Source: Arthrobacter sp. Soil762
GTDB taxonomy: Bacteria > Actinomycetota > Actinomycetes > Actinomycetales > Micrococcaceae
Reading direction: 5' to 3'
Assembly (NCBI RefSeq): GCF_001428335.1
Contig: NZ_LMSG01000001.1
Location: forward strand, 760,987-824,986
DNA: 64,000 bases
A model generated the notes under the pieces. That model was given only the letters and a program-made list of their open reading frames with translations. It ran no database searches and had not been told where the DNA came from. Made by a program: the position numbers and the translations under genes. This document shows, in pieces, positions 45,921 to 54,744 of this stretch. The first letter of the stretch is position 1. Each line of letters begins with the position of its first letter.

Positions 45921-46451
45921 ATGACTTCCACACCCTTTAATGCGCTCCTGTCCACCCAGATCGGCAACGAATTCGCGGCCTCGCAGCAGTACATTGCTGT
46001 GGCCACCTGGTTCGCCAACCAGGACCTCCCGCAGCTGGCCCGCTACTTCTACCGGCAGTCGGTGGAGGAGCGGAACCACGCCATGATGATGGTGCAGTAC
46101 ATGCTGGACCGCGACATTGAATTCACCATCCCGGGCGTCCCCACCGTGCGCAACGACTTCTCCTCCGTGACCGAGCCGCTGGCCCTGGCGCTGGATCAGG
46201 AGAAGGAAGTGACGGCCTCGATCGAGGCACTGTTCCGCGCCGCCCGTTCCGAGGACGACGCCCTGGGCGAGCAGTTTATGCTCTGGTTCCTCAAGGAGCA
46301 GGTGGAGGAGGTCGCCGCCATGACCACCCTCTTTAACATCGCCGAGCGCGCGGACAACCTGTTCGACATCGAGAACTTCATCGCCCGCGAAACCGTGGGC
46401 AACGGCGGCCGCGACTCCTCCGCTCCGGAAACCGCCGGCGGCGCGCTCTAA
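45921..46451 (+). CDS. ftn: Ferritin
   Basis: 176-residue iron-storage ferritin. The ferroxidase ligands are visible in NEFAASQQYIAVATWFANQD (Glu and Tyr), RQSVEERNHAMMMVQYML (E-x-x-H) and WFLKEQVEEVAAM (E-Q-x-E-E). Forms a 24-subunit cage in the cytoplasm. C-terminal tail is Gly/Ser-rich. Stand-alone. Confidence 0.93.
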   Translation: MTSTPFNALLSTQIGNEFAASQQYIAVATWFANQDLPQLARYFYRQSVEERNHAMMMVQYMLDRDIEFTIPGVPTVRNDFSSVTEPLALALDQEKEVTASIEALFRAARSEDDALGEQFMLWFLKEQVEEVAAMTTLFNIAERADNLFDIENFIARETVGNGGRDSSAPETAGGAL

Positions 46452-46600
46452 AGGTCCTTGCCCCGCCCGGCGGTGAGGTTGGCCACCAACCCGGCCACCC
46501 GCCGTCTGGCGTTGCTATGCTGGAAACAAGGCTCCGCACAGGACCCTCCGGACGACGGTTCAGTACCCGGCACGCGACAAGACTGGCCAAAGGATCTGTC

Positions 46601-46924
46601 ATGTCGTGGTTAATTCTCATTCTTTCCGGGGCGCTGGAGGCCGTCTGGGCCGCAGCTCTGCACCGGACATTCCAGGCCTCCGGCCGGCGCCGGCTCGCGC
46701 CCGCCCTCCTCTTCCTGGTCTCCGTCCTCGCCAGCATGGCCGGCCTCGCCATCGCCATGCAGTCCATCCCGACCGGCACCGCCTACGCCGTGTGGGTGGG
46801 CGTGGGCGTGGTGCTGACGTCCGCCTACGCGATCATCACCAGGGCGGAACGTCCGACGACGGCGCGCCTGCTGCTGCTCACCGGCATCGCCGCGTGCGTG
46901 GCTGGCCTGAAGGTGGTGGCGTAA
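46601..46924 (+). CDS. SMR family transporter subunit (first of a pair)
   Basis: 107-residue four-helix small multidrug resistance protein. LSGALEAVWAAALHRTF carries the essential membrane Glu (residue 11-13 region) and SIPTGTAYAVWVGVGVVLTS the SMR signature. TAA overlaps the ATG of the second SMR gene by one base, the layout of heteromeric (EbrAB or Gdx/SugE-type) pairs. Probably exports guanidinium or quaternary ammonium ions. Confidence 0.9.
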   Translation: MSWLILILSGALEAVWAAALHRTFQASGRRRLAPALLFLVSVLASMAGLAIAMQSIPTGTAYAVWVGVGVVLTSAYAIITRAERPTTARLLLLTGIAACVAGLKVVA

Positions 46925-47328
46925 TGAATAAGCGTTCCGCTGCGTGGCTGATGCTGCTGGCCTCCGCCGTGCTGGAAGCCGTCTGGGCCACCGCCCTGGG
47001 CCAGTCCGACGGCTTCACCCGCCCCCTGCCCACTCTTGTTTTCGGCGTGACGGCCACCCTGAGCATGATCGGCCTCGGCCTGGCCATTCGCAGCATCCCG
47101 CTCGGCACCGCCTACGCCGTCTGGGTGGGGATCGGGGCTGCCCTTACGGTGGGCTGGGCGATGGCCGCCGGCGTCGAACCCTTCAGTGTCCTGAAGGTGC
47201 TGTTCATCGGGGGGATAGTGGCCTGCGCGGCAGGGCTGAAGGCGCTGCCGGCTGGGAAGAAAACTGAGCCAGCCACCGATGACACGCCGGCGTCGGGAAC
47301 CGTGGCAATCAGGCCAGAGCGCCTTTGA
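46924..47328 (+). CDS. SMR family transporter subunit (second of a pair)
   Basis: 134 residues, four helices with the essential Glu in VLEAVWATALGQSDGF, signature SIPLGTAYAVWVGIGAALTV, and a hydrophilic C-terminal tail of about 25 residues beyond normal SMR length (PAGKKTEPATDDTPASGTVA). The tail overlaps the end of the convergent TauE gene by 20 bp. The DNA for VEPFSVLKVLFIGGIVACAA is closely copied at 62701 inside another ORF. Confidence 0.9.
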   Translation: MNKRSAAWLMLLASAVLEAVWATALGQSDGFTRPLPTLVFGVTATLSMIGLGLAIRSIPLGTAYAVWVGIGAALTVGWAMAAGVEPFSVLKVLFIGGIVACAAGLKALPAGKKTEPATDDTPASGTVAIRPERL

Positions 47329-48028
47329 TCAGCAGGCTCACCCCGGCAACCAGACACAGGCTGAGAGCCGCGGGACGGATGGTGGCGGCGGAAATCCGCT
47401 TCACCACCGGCCGCGATGCCAGCGCCCCGAGGGCAACGCCCGGCAGCAGCCAGCTGGTGAGCAGCAGCTCCTCCGTGCCGAAGGAACCGGCGCCCGCCAG
47501 GGCGAGCAGCGAGACCAACGACGACACCAGAAAAAACAGGGAGAGGTTGGCGCGGTAGCGGGCCGCGTCCTCGCTCCGGTAAACCACCACAAGCGGCGGC
47601 CCTGAGGTGGAGGCAACCGTACCCAGCACTCCGCCGAGCAGGCCGGCCGCGAACAGGGAAAAGCGGTTTTGCGGGATGCGGAATCCCTTGAGTCCGGTGA
47701 GAACGCTGGCCACCACGAGCCCGCCGACGATCATTCCGGTCCATTTGCCGTTCAGCAGGGGCAATACACATAGTCCGGCAACGGCACCGGGCAGGCACCC
47801 GGCAATGGCCACCTTGAGATCCACGTGCCTTAGGCCCCTCCGGTTCTGCCAGCTCACGAACATCATGACCACCACCGAAACGAGAAGCAGTGGGCCGGGC
47901 ACCAGCTGCGGGCTGATCATCAGCAGCAGCGGCGAGGAGACGATGCCGAATCCGGACCCGGTGCCGGCCTGGGCCACCACGGCGACGGCAACTATGAGAG
48001 CCGCGATGGTGAGTTCCGTGGTGGTCAT
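47309..48028 (-). CDS. TauE/SafE family sulfite/sulfonate-linked exporter
   Basis: 239-residue membrane protein, about eight helices, of the TauE/SafE group: AVVAQAGTGSGFGIVSSPLL and GCLPGAVAGLCVLPLL with the second repeat GGVLGTVASTSGPPLVVVYR. In taurine loci this family is placed to export sulfite made by Xsc. Its gene lies 11 bp after the YeiH gene on the same strand, joined to pta and tpa; ATG follows AGGAACGGACATC. Confidence 0.88.
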   Translation of the reverse strand: MTTTELTIAALIVAVAVVAQAGTGSGFGIVSSPLLLMISPQLVPGPLLLVSVVVMMFVSWQNRRGLRHVDLKVAIAGCLPGAVAGLCVLPLLNGKWTGMIVGGLVVASVLTGLKGFRIPQNRFSLFAAGLLGGVLGTVASTSGPPLVVVYRSEDAARYRANLSLFFLVSSLVSLLALAGAGSFGTEELLLTSWLLPGVALGALASRPVVKRISAATIRPAALSLCLVAGVSLLIKGALA

Positions 48029-48039
48029 GATGTCCGTTC

Positions 48040-49152
48040 CTAGATGAATTGCACTCCCACGTAGGCGAGTACTCCGATGAGGCCCCAGGAGAGCATGGCG
48101 ACGACGATCGCCCTGCCGCTGGTGTGAAGAATTGACCGTATTTGCACGGACGCTCCCAGCCCGAACAGCGCCGCAGCGAGCAAAAGGTCCTGGGCGAGCG
48201 CAGCACCTTCCAGGACCGCATGCGGCAGGATTCCCAGCGTCCGCAACACGATCATCGCCATGAACCCGGCCACGAACAGCGGGATCAAGGGTGGGAATTT
48301 GAGCTTGCCTCCTTCGATGCCGGCGGCCGCCTTGCTGTGCTGGGAACGCTTGCGCCGGGAACGATTGCGGCAGCGCTGCACCAAAGCGGCAGCGGTGACC
48401 ATCGGGGCGAGCATCAGTACACGGGTGAGCTTGATGACCAGGGCCCCGGCCAGGGCCGCGGTACCTGCCGTCTGTGCCGTCGCGACAACCTGCCCCACGT
48501 CATGGACACTGGCCCCCACCCAATGCCCGAACTGCACCTCGTCCAGGCCGAGAGGACCCTTGAGGGCCGGTAGCACGGCGATGGCAAGCGTCCCGCACAG
48601 GGTCACAAGCGCGATGGGCACCACGGTGCCGCGGTGATCCGTCCTGGTCACTCCGCTCATGGCGCCGATGGCGGAGGCGCCGCAGATGGAAAAGCCTGCG
48701 GCCAGGAGCAAAGGCTGGTCCCCCGGAAGCCTGAATGCCTTGCCCAGCAGCAAGGTGCCCACGAAGGTCAGCAGCACGATGCCCACTACGATCCCCAGCG
48801 TCGCCCAGCCGAGGGCCGCGACGTCTATGAGGCTCAGCTTCAGTCCGAGCAGCACGATTCCGAGCCTCATGAACCTCTTGGCGGCCAGCACCAGCCCGGG
48901 CTGCATGACTCCTTCGACTGCCGGGCCGATCCCGGGCAGGTTGGCGGAAAGGATGCCCAGGATGACGGCCACCGTGAGGAAGGGGAGGACCGGGACGGCC
49001 GCGTGGACAAGCCACGCGACGGCCACGGCAGCGGCCGCCAGTGCGAGCCCGGGCAACCGCCTGTCCCGCAGGCCTCGCGGGAGAAATCCACGCTGTTTGC
49101 CGCTTCCTTCCGGCTTGTAGCGTCCTACGGGCGTGGCAACGTCTTGTGTCAT
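48040..49152 (-). CDS. YeiH/UPF0324 family putative sulfate exporter
   Basis: 370-residue protein, about ten helices, of the YeiH (UPF0324) family: [40 protein letters not shown] and [20 protein letters not shown] are the family's motifs, with [20 protein letters not shown] later. A basic loop ([17 protein letters not shown]) breaks the C-terminal half. The start overlaps the pta stop (ATGA). In sulfonate loci it is a candidate exporter of sulfate or sulfite. Confidence 0.9.
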   Translation of the reverse strand: MTQDVATPVGRYKPEGSGKQRGFLPRGLRDRRLPGLALAAAAVAVAWLVHAAVPVLPFLTVAVILGILSANLPGIGPAVEGVMQPGLVLAAKRFMRLGIVLLGLKLSLIDVAALGWATLGIVVGIVLLTFVGTLLLGKAFRLPGDQPLLLAAGFSICGASAIGAMSGVTRTDHRGTVVPIALVTLCGTLAIAVLPALKGPLGLDEVQFGHWVGASVHDVGQVVATAQTAGTAALAGALVIKLTRVLMLAPMVTAAALVQRCRNRSRRKRSQHSKAAAGIEGGKLKFPPLIPLFVAGFMAMIVLRTLGILPHAVLEGAALAQDLLLAAALFGLGASVQIRSILHTSGRAIVVAMLSWGLIGVLAYVGVQFI

Positions 49153-50243
49153 GGTCGTCTGCGATCCTCCCGGAGCGGGCTTGCGCCGTGCTCAGGCCGG
49201 ATCTCCTTTCTTTCGAGTACGGAGAGCGACTGCATGGCGCTCAACAGGCCAACGGACGCGATGTCCCCGGCGCTGCAACCACGGGACAGATCGTTCAGGG
49301 GCGCCGCCAGCCCCTGCAGGATCGGGCCCACGGCCACGGCTCCCCCGAGCCGTTCGGTGATCTTGTAGCCGATGTTTCCGGCGTCCAGGCTGGGGAACAC
49401 CAGCACATTTGCCTGACCCGCCACATCCGAGCCAGGCGCTTTCGCCGCCCCGATGGCGGGGACCAGCGCGGCATCAAACTGCAGTTCGCCATCCACGTGC
49501 AGCAGCGGGTGGCGGGTCCGCAGGATTTCCATCGCGGCCCTGACCTTGTCCACGTGCGAGTGGATAGCGCTGCCCCGGGTGCTGAAGGACAGCATGGCCA
49601 CCTTCGGCGACTGCCCCGTCAGTGCCTGGTGCATGGCGGCTGCCGAGGCGGCGATGTCCGCCAGCTGTTCGGCGGAAGGATCGGGAACGACGGCGCAATC
49701 GCCGAACGTCAGTTCCCTTCCGTCGGGCAGCAGCATCAGGAACGAGCTGCTCAGGGTGGTGCAGCCGGGGTCCAGGCCCACCACGCGCAGCGCGGCCCGG
49801 AGCACCAGCGCCGTGGGCGTCCCGGCACCGGCAACACAGGCGTCCAGATACCCGGCCCGTAACGCGGCCGCGGCAACATGGACCGGTTCCTGACTGGCGT
49901 GGGTCAACTGCTCGGGTTTGCGGGAGTAAGCCTCCCCGATCAGAGCGGCGATGCTGCTGTCGCCGGCCAGCCCGCCGACGTCGAGGATGGCGTCGCCGGG
50001 CAGCACACAGTCCAGTTCGGCCGCCACCCGCCGGATTTCACGGCTCCGGCCAATGAGCCTGGGGCTGATGATTCCTTCCGCGGCCAGCGCACTGGCAGCG
50101 CGGACGGCACGCTCGTCCTCGCCGTCGGCGAATCCGACCACCCGGCCCCGGCCGGACAGCTCCTGGCGCCAGCGCTCAAACAGCGCGCTTCCCGCGGGCG
50201 GCGCTGCCTGCGGAATGCGCTTCTCAACAATCGCCGTCGCCAT
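49149..50243 (-). CDS. pta: Phosphate acetyltransferase
   Basis: 364 residues of the PTA/PTB fold: [20 protein letters not shown] at the N-terminus, [60 protein letters not shown] and [20 protein letters not shown] are the ordered signatures. Converts acetyl phosphate from Xsc into acetyl-CoA. ATG 50243 follows GAGGTAC; the long upstream frame is not used. Coupled to yeiH by a 4-bp overlap. Confidence 0.93.
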   Translation of the reverse strand: MATAIVEKRIPQAAPPAGSALFERWRQELSGRGRVVGFADGEDERAVRAASALAAEGIISPRLIGRSREIRRVAAELDCVLPGDAILDVGGLAGDSSIAALIGEAYSRKPEQLTHASQEPVHVAAAALRAGYLDACVAGAGTPTALVLRAALRVVGLDPGCTTLSSSFLMLLPDGRELTFGDCAVVPDPSAEQLADIAASAAAMHQALTGQSPKVAMLSFSTRGSAIHSHVDKVRAAMEILRTRHPLLHVDGELQFDAALVPAIGAAKAPGSDVAGQANVLVFPSLDAGNIGYKITERLGGAVAVGPILQGLAAPLNDLSRGCSAGDIASVGLLSAMQSLSVLERKEIRPEHGASPLREDRRRP

Positions 50244-50341
50244 GGTTGTACCTCTTATCTCGAACCTGCGGAGGTCACATCGAATCCTGCGGAGGCGTCC
50301 ACGAGGGGGCGCCTCCGCAGGCGAAGAACCGGATGCGGTGG

Positions 50342-51706
50342 TTAGGGCTGGATGGCCTTCTCGATGTCGGTGAGCATGCCGTCCACACCATGCAGCAGCG
50401 CGGACAGAACCTCTGCGTCGGCCACGAGCGGCGGGGAGATCATGATCATGGTGGCACCGCGGTCGTCCCCGCGAAGGATCACCTTGGTCCGCTTGAAGGA
50501 CTCGGGAAGGACTTCGCGCAGGACCTTCAGCGACTCGGCCTGGGTCAGTTCGCGGCCGCTGAAGCTGTCCGCCATGAGTTCGATCGCGTAGAAGAAGCCC
50601 ATGCCCCGGACTGCCTTGACGCAGCGGTGCGAGTTCTTCAGGGATTCCAGGGCCTCCATGAGCTTCGGGCCCTGTTCCTGGACATTGCCCAGGACGTTTT
50701 CGTCGCGCATGGCGGTGATGTTGGCGACCGCGACGGCGGTGGAGACCGGGTGCCCGCCCCATGTGGCGCCGTGCGTGAAGACGCCGCCCGTGGAGGAGTC
50801 GAACAGCTCCTGGACCAGCTGCTCGCGGACGATCAGGCCGCCCAGGGGTGCGTAGCCGGAAGTGGAGCCTTTGGCGAAGGTGACCAGGTCCGGGACCACG
50901 CCGGTGACGCCGTAGCCGAAGAAGTGGCCAAGCCGGCCGAAGGAGCAGATGACTTCGTCGGAGACCAAGAGGATCCCGTACTTGTCGCACAGTGCGCGCA
51001 GGGCCGGCCAGTAGCCATCAGGTGCCACGAGGGCTCCACGGCCGTTCTGGACCGGCTCGACAAAGATGGCCGCAACGGTTTCCGGACCCTCTTCGAGGAC
51101 CACCCGCTCAATGGCACGGAAGCAGTCGAGTTCCGTGACCGGGCCGCAGTCGCCGGTGAAACCGAGGGTGTTCGGGACGCTGCGGATTCCCGGCAGGAGC
51201 TCGCCGAACGGCTCCTTGATCTTGGGCAGCTGCGTGATGGACAGGGCACCCATGGTGGTGCCGTGGTACGCCATGTCGCGGCTGATGACTTTGGTGCGCT
51301 GCGGCTGGCCCTGGCTGCGGAAGTACTGGCGGGCAAACTTCAGGGCCGTCTCCACGGCCTCGGAGCCTGAGTTGACGAAGAATGTGGTGCCCAGGTCGCC
51401 GGGGGCCAGGTCCGCGATGAGGGCGGCGGCCTCAATGGCCGGCGGGTGTGCCGAGCCCCAGTTGGACGCGTAGGCCAGCGTGCTGATCTGCTCGCTGGCG
51501 GCCTTGGCGATGTCCTGGCGGCCGTGGCCCATGTTTACGCAGAAAAGCCCGGCGAGGCCGTCCAGATAGCGGTCCCCTTCGGTGTCGATGAGGTAGCTGC
51601 CTTCGCCCCGGACAAAAATCGGGAACTCGCTGTCCCAGGTGTCCTTGCGGGTGAAGTGGGGTCCGAGGTGGCGCCGGGCCTGGGCCCGGAGTGTGGTGGC
51701 GTCCAA
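50342..51706 (-). CDS. tpa: Taurine--pyruvate aminotransferase
   Basis: 454-residue class III PLP aminotransferase. [19 protein letters not shown], the Asp250-containing [15 protein letters not shown] and PLP Lys279 in [17 protein letters not shown] are all present. Transfers the amino group of taurine to pyruvate, giving sulfoacetaldehyde and alanine. The taurine assignment rests on the xsc, pta, ald and TauR neighbours as well as sequence. Divergent to ald, which recycles the alanine. Confidence 0.88.
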   Translation of the reverse strand: MDATTLRAQARRHLGPHFTRKDTWDSEFPIFVRGEGSYLIDTEGDRYLDGLAGLFCVNMGHGRQDIAKAASEQISTLAYASNWGSAHPPAIEAAALIADLAPGDLGTTFFVNSGSEAVETALKFARQYFRSQGQPQRTKVISRDMAYHGTTMGALSITQLPKIKEPFGELLPGIRSVPNTLGFTGDCGPVTELDCFRAIERVVLEEGPETVAAIFVEPVQNGRGALVAPDGYWPALRALCDKYGILLVSDEVICSFGRLGHFFGYGVTGVVPDLVTFAKGSTSGYAPLGGLIVREQLVQELFDSSTGGVFTHGATWGGHPVSTAVAVANITAMRDENVLGNVQEQGPKLMEALESLKNSHRCVKAVRGMGFFYAIELMADSFSGRELTQAESLKVLREVLPESFKRTKVILRGDDRGATMIMISPPLVADAEVLSALLHGVDGMLTDIEKAIQP

Positions 51707-51799
51707 AACTATCTCCTTCTTGTCGAGGTGAGTAGCGATGATCGAAGCCTAGGCCGGGGGCCACACCGGGCATCAGGGCCACATGGAGCCTGGCTGATG

Positions 51800-51865
51800 G
51801 GTCCAGTTTGGTCCCTTCGGTTGCCGTGTATCTGGTGCTTCTGGTCCCATCCTGGACCGGACCAT
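51800..51865. promoter_or_regulatory. Cluster of GGTCC/GGACC half-sites between tpa and ald
   Basis: Five short repeats lie in 66 bp: GGTCCAG (51800), TGGTCCC (51809), CTGGTCCC (51841), CTGGACC (51852) and GGACCAT (51859), upstream of the divergent tpa and ald starts. Repeated half-sites of this sort suit MocR-type TauR, which in other bacteria binds direct repeats with a CTGGAC core. Inferred. Confidence 0.55.
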
Positions 51866-51936
51866 ACTTCGATAACGCTGCGCAGCCCGCACGGCGGACT
51901 TATTGCAGAGCACCCATCAACAACACGGAGGTCACA

Positions 51937-53058
51937 ATGAAGATCGGCATCCCGAAGGAAATCAAGTCCCACGAATACCGAGTAGCCGTCACGCCTGCCG
52001 GCGTCCACGAGCTCGTTGCCCACGGGCACGATGTGTTTATTGAAGCCGGCGCCGGAGAGGGCTCGTCCATCTCCGATGACGCGTACACGGTAGCGGGAGC
52101 CGCCATCCTTCAGACGGCCGACGAGGTCTGGGCCACCGCCGATCTCCTGCTCAAGGTCAAGGAGCCGATCGCGGCGGAATACCACCGCATGCGGCCCGAC
52201 CTGACGATCTTCACCTACTTGCACCTGGCCGCCGACGAGGCCTGCACCCGGGCCCTGCTCGACGCCGGCAGCACCTCAATTGCCTACGAGACGGTCCAGC
52301 TCGAAGACGGCTCGCTGCCGCTGCTGTTCCCCATGAGTGAAGTGGCCGGCCGGTTGGCTCCCCTGGTGGGCGCACAGTGCCTGACCCGCCCCGAGGGTGG
52401 CCGCGGCGTGCTGATCGGCGGCGTCTCCGGTGTGGCACCGGCCCGCGTGGTCATCATCGGCGCCGGTGTGTCCGGCATGAACGCCGTTGCCGTGGCTGCC
52501 GGCATGTGGGCGGACGTGGTCCTCTTCGACAAGAACGTGGACAAGCTGCGCGCAGCGGACCGCATGTACCAGGGCCGGGTCCGCACGCTCGCCGCCAACC
52601 AGCTCGCCATCGAGCAGGAGGTCATCCAGGCCGACCTCGTCATCGGCGCCGTGCTGGTCCCCGGGGCCAAGGCGCCAAAGATCATCTCCAACGAACTGGT
52701 CTCCCGCATGAAGGCCGGCAGCGTCCTGGTGGACATCGCCATCGACCAGGGCGGCTGCTTCGAGGACTCGCACCCCACCACGCACCAGGAACCCACCTTC
52801 CGCGTCCACGGCTCGGTCTTCTACTGCGTGGCCAACATGCCGGGCGCCGTTCCCCACACCTCCACCTACGCGCTGACCAACGTCACACTGCCGTACGTGC
52901 TGCAGATCGCTGACAAGGGCGTGGAGCGGGCCGTGGCCGAGAACGCGGCACTGCGCGCAGGCCTGAGCACCCTGGGCGGGCGCCTGACCAACGCGGCCGT
53001 CGGCGCAGCCCACGGCATCGACGTCGCTGATGCACTCGAATCTTTGGCCCGTAGCTAA
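51937..53058 (+). CDS. ald: Alanine dehydrogenase
   Basis: 373-residue NAD-dependent enzyme: oxidises alanine to pyruvate and ammonia. MKIGIPKEIKSHEYRVAVTP has the substrate Arg15, TYLHLAADEACTRALL the catalytic His, RVVIIGAGVSGMNAVAVAAG the NAD fold, and RMKAGSVLVDIAIDQGG the later Asp. Regenerates the pyruvate that Tpa needs. ATG 51937 follows GGAGGTC. Ends in a perfect terminator. Confidence 0.95.
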   Translation: MKIGIPKEIKSHEYRVAVTPAGVHELVAHGHDVFIEAGAGEGSSISDDAYTVAGAAILQTADEVWATADLLLKVKEPIAAEYHRMRPDLTIFTYLHLAADEACTRALLDAGSTSIAYETVQLEDGSLPLLFPMSEVAGRLAPLVGAQCLTRPEGGRGVLIGGVSGVAPARVVIIGAGVSGMNAVAVAAGMWADVVLFDKNVDKLRAADRMYQGRVRTLAANQLAIEQEVIQADLVIGAVLVPGAKAPKIISNELVSRMKAGSVLVDIAIDQGGCFEDSHPTTHQEPTFRVHGSVFYCVANMPGAVPHTSTYALTNVTLPYVLQIADKGVERAVAENAALRAGLSTLGGRLTNAAVGAAHGIDVADALESLARS

Positions 53059-53078
53059 AGTACAAGGAGTAATTCTTG

Positions 53079-53107
53079 GCGGGGGAGTTCATACTGAACT
53101 CCCCCGC
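53079..53107 (+). terminator. Terminator after ald
   Basis: Perfect 13-bp stem GCGGGGGAGTTCA / TGAACTCCCCCGC with a 3-base loop, then TTCTTTCGG; 21 bp past the stop. Strong intrinsic terminator separating ald from tauR. Confidence 0.9.
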
Positions 53108-53152
53108 TTCTTTCGGTCCTGATACTTCATCGCGCTGCTTGGGAGGCGAAAC

Positions 53153-54619
53153 GTGCCACGGACACTCATAGAGATTGACCGCAGCTCCAGCGAACCCCTA
53201 TACCGGCAGGTCCGCCGCGTCATTGAGCACGGCATCGCCGTGGGCATCTTCGATTCGCGCCGCAGGCTGCCCAGCTCCCGGGAGCTGGCCGCCGAGCTCA
53301 AGGTTGCCCGCAACACCATCAACCTGGCGTACCAGGAACTGCTCACCGAGGGCCTGGTGCTCAGCCACGAACGCAGCGGTATCTTCGTGAACCCGGAGAT
53401 GCTGGCCGCGGCGGAAGCTGACGTACCGGCCACGGATTCGATGATCGACTGGTCCTCCCGGATGCGCCGCTACGCGGACGAGGGCGTCCCTGAAGTGGAA
53501 AAGAACGCGGACTGGCACACATATCCGTACCCGTTCGTCGCCGGCCAGGTGGACGTCCACAGCTTCCCCGCCACGGCCTGGATACGGAGCCTGCGCGAAG
53601 CCCTGTACCAGCCCCACCGCTTCGCCAGCCTCCAGGACAGCGTGGGCGCCGACGACCCGATGCTGATCGAGATGATCCGCCGCCAGATCCTGCCGGCACG
53701 CGGCATCGAGGCCGGTGCGGACGAAATCCTGATCACGGTCGGATCCCAGCAGGGACTGGACCTGCTGGCCAGGACGCTGCTGGGCCCCCACCAGCGCGTC
53801 GGCATCGAGAACCCCGGCTATCTGGACGCCCGCCACATCTTCCTGCGCACCGGCGCCCAGGTCTACGGGATCGACGTCGACCAGGACGGGCTTTGCCTCC
53901 CCGGGACCCTCAGCGGCACCGCCCTGCTCTACGTCACCCCCAGCCACCACCACCCCACCAACGTCACGCTGAGCATGGAGCGCCGCCGTCGTCTGCTCAA
54001 GCTCGCCGCCGCGTCCGGAACGGTCCTCATCGAAGACGACTACGACAGCGAGTTCCGCTACGAAGGCAGCCCCAGCCCCGCGCTGAAGGCCCTGGATTCC
54101 ACCGGCGACGTGCTGTACCTGGGCACGTTCTCCAAGTTCCTCTCCCCCGGGCTGAGGCTCGGGTTCCTGGTAGGGCCCGCAGAGCTGATCACGGAACTGC
54201 GGCGCGTGCGGCGGTACCAGGTGCGCCACCCTCCGGGGCACACGCAGCGCGCCCTCGCCCTGATGATCGACAGCGGCGATTACCACCGCGCCCTGCGCCG
54301 TCACCGGCGGCAGCTGAAGACGCGCTGGGAGACGGTCACCGAGATCTCCGCACTGTGCCTGCCCTGGGAGCAGGGCCCGTACCCGCCCGGTGGCGTCAGC
54401 CTCTGGATGGAGGGCCCGGCCCGGCTCGATGCCGTGGAGCTCGTGCGCCGTGCCGAAAAGCGCGGCGTGCTGATCGAGCGCGGGGACGTCTTCTTCAGCC
54501 AGGAAAATGCGCCGCGGAACTTCTTCCGGATCGGCTTCGGCGCCATTCCCACGCGTTCGATCCCGGAAGGCCTGGCCCGCGTGGGCGAGGTGGCCACGAA
54601 GCTGCTCGCCGAGGGGTAG
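53153..54619 (+). CDS. tauR: MocR-type transcriptional regulator, TauR-like
   Basis: 488 residues: N-terminal GntR wHTH (RQVRRVIEHGIAVGIFDSRR, LKVARNTINLAYQELLTEGL) fused to a fold-type-I aminotransferase domain that binds PLP (VGSQQGLDLLARTLLGPHQR, LIEDDYDSEFRY, YLGTFSKFLSPGLRLGFLVG with the PLP Lys). Works as a PLP- and ligand-sensing regulator; TauR proteins activate taurine genes. GTG start. Located between ald and xsc, so taurine or a degradation product is the likely signal. Confidence 0.9.
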   Translation: MPRTLIEIDRSSSEPLYRQVRRVIEHGIAVGIFDSRRRLPSSRELAAELKVARNTINLAYQELLTEGLVLSHERSGIFVNPEMLAAAEADVPATDSMIDWSSRMRRYADEGVPEVEKNADWHTYPYPFVAGQVDVHSFPATAWIRSLREALYQPHRFASLQDSVGADDPMLIEMIRRQILPARGIEAGADEILITVGSQQGLDLLARTLLGPHQRVGIENPGYLDARHIFLRTGAQVYGIDVDQDGLCLPGTLSGTALLYVTPSHHHPTNVTLSMERRRRLLKLAAASGTVLIEDDYDSEFRYEGSPSPALKALDSTGDVLYLGTFSKFLSPGLRLGFLVGPAELITELRRVRRYQVRHPPGHTQRALALMIDSGDYHRALRRHRRQLKTRWETVTEISALCLPWEQGPYPPGGVSLWMEGPARLDAVELVRRAEKRGVLIERGDVFFSQENAPRNFFRIGFGAIPTRSIPEGLARVGEVATKLLAEG

Positions 54620-54682
54620 TCCGATGCCGCGGCGCTGGGCCCGGCGCCGGCAACGGTCCGTCCGCTCAGCACCGGCAAAGCC

Positions 54683-54718
54683 AAAGACTCCCCGGACCTT
54701 TCGGTCCGGGGAGTCTTT
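54683..54718. terminator. Bidirectional terminator between tauR and xsc
   Basis: Perfect 16-bp stem AAAGACTCCCCGGACC / GGTCCGGGGAGTCTTT with a 4-base loop between two convergent genes. The A-tract on one side and T-tract on the other let it serve both directions. Confidence 0.92.
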
Positions 54719-54744
54719 GTGTCAGCTACGACTGGCTGTCCGGT

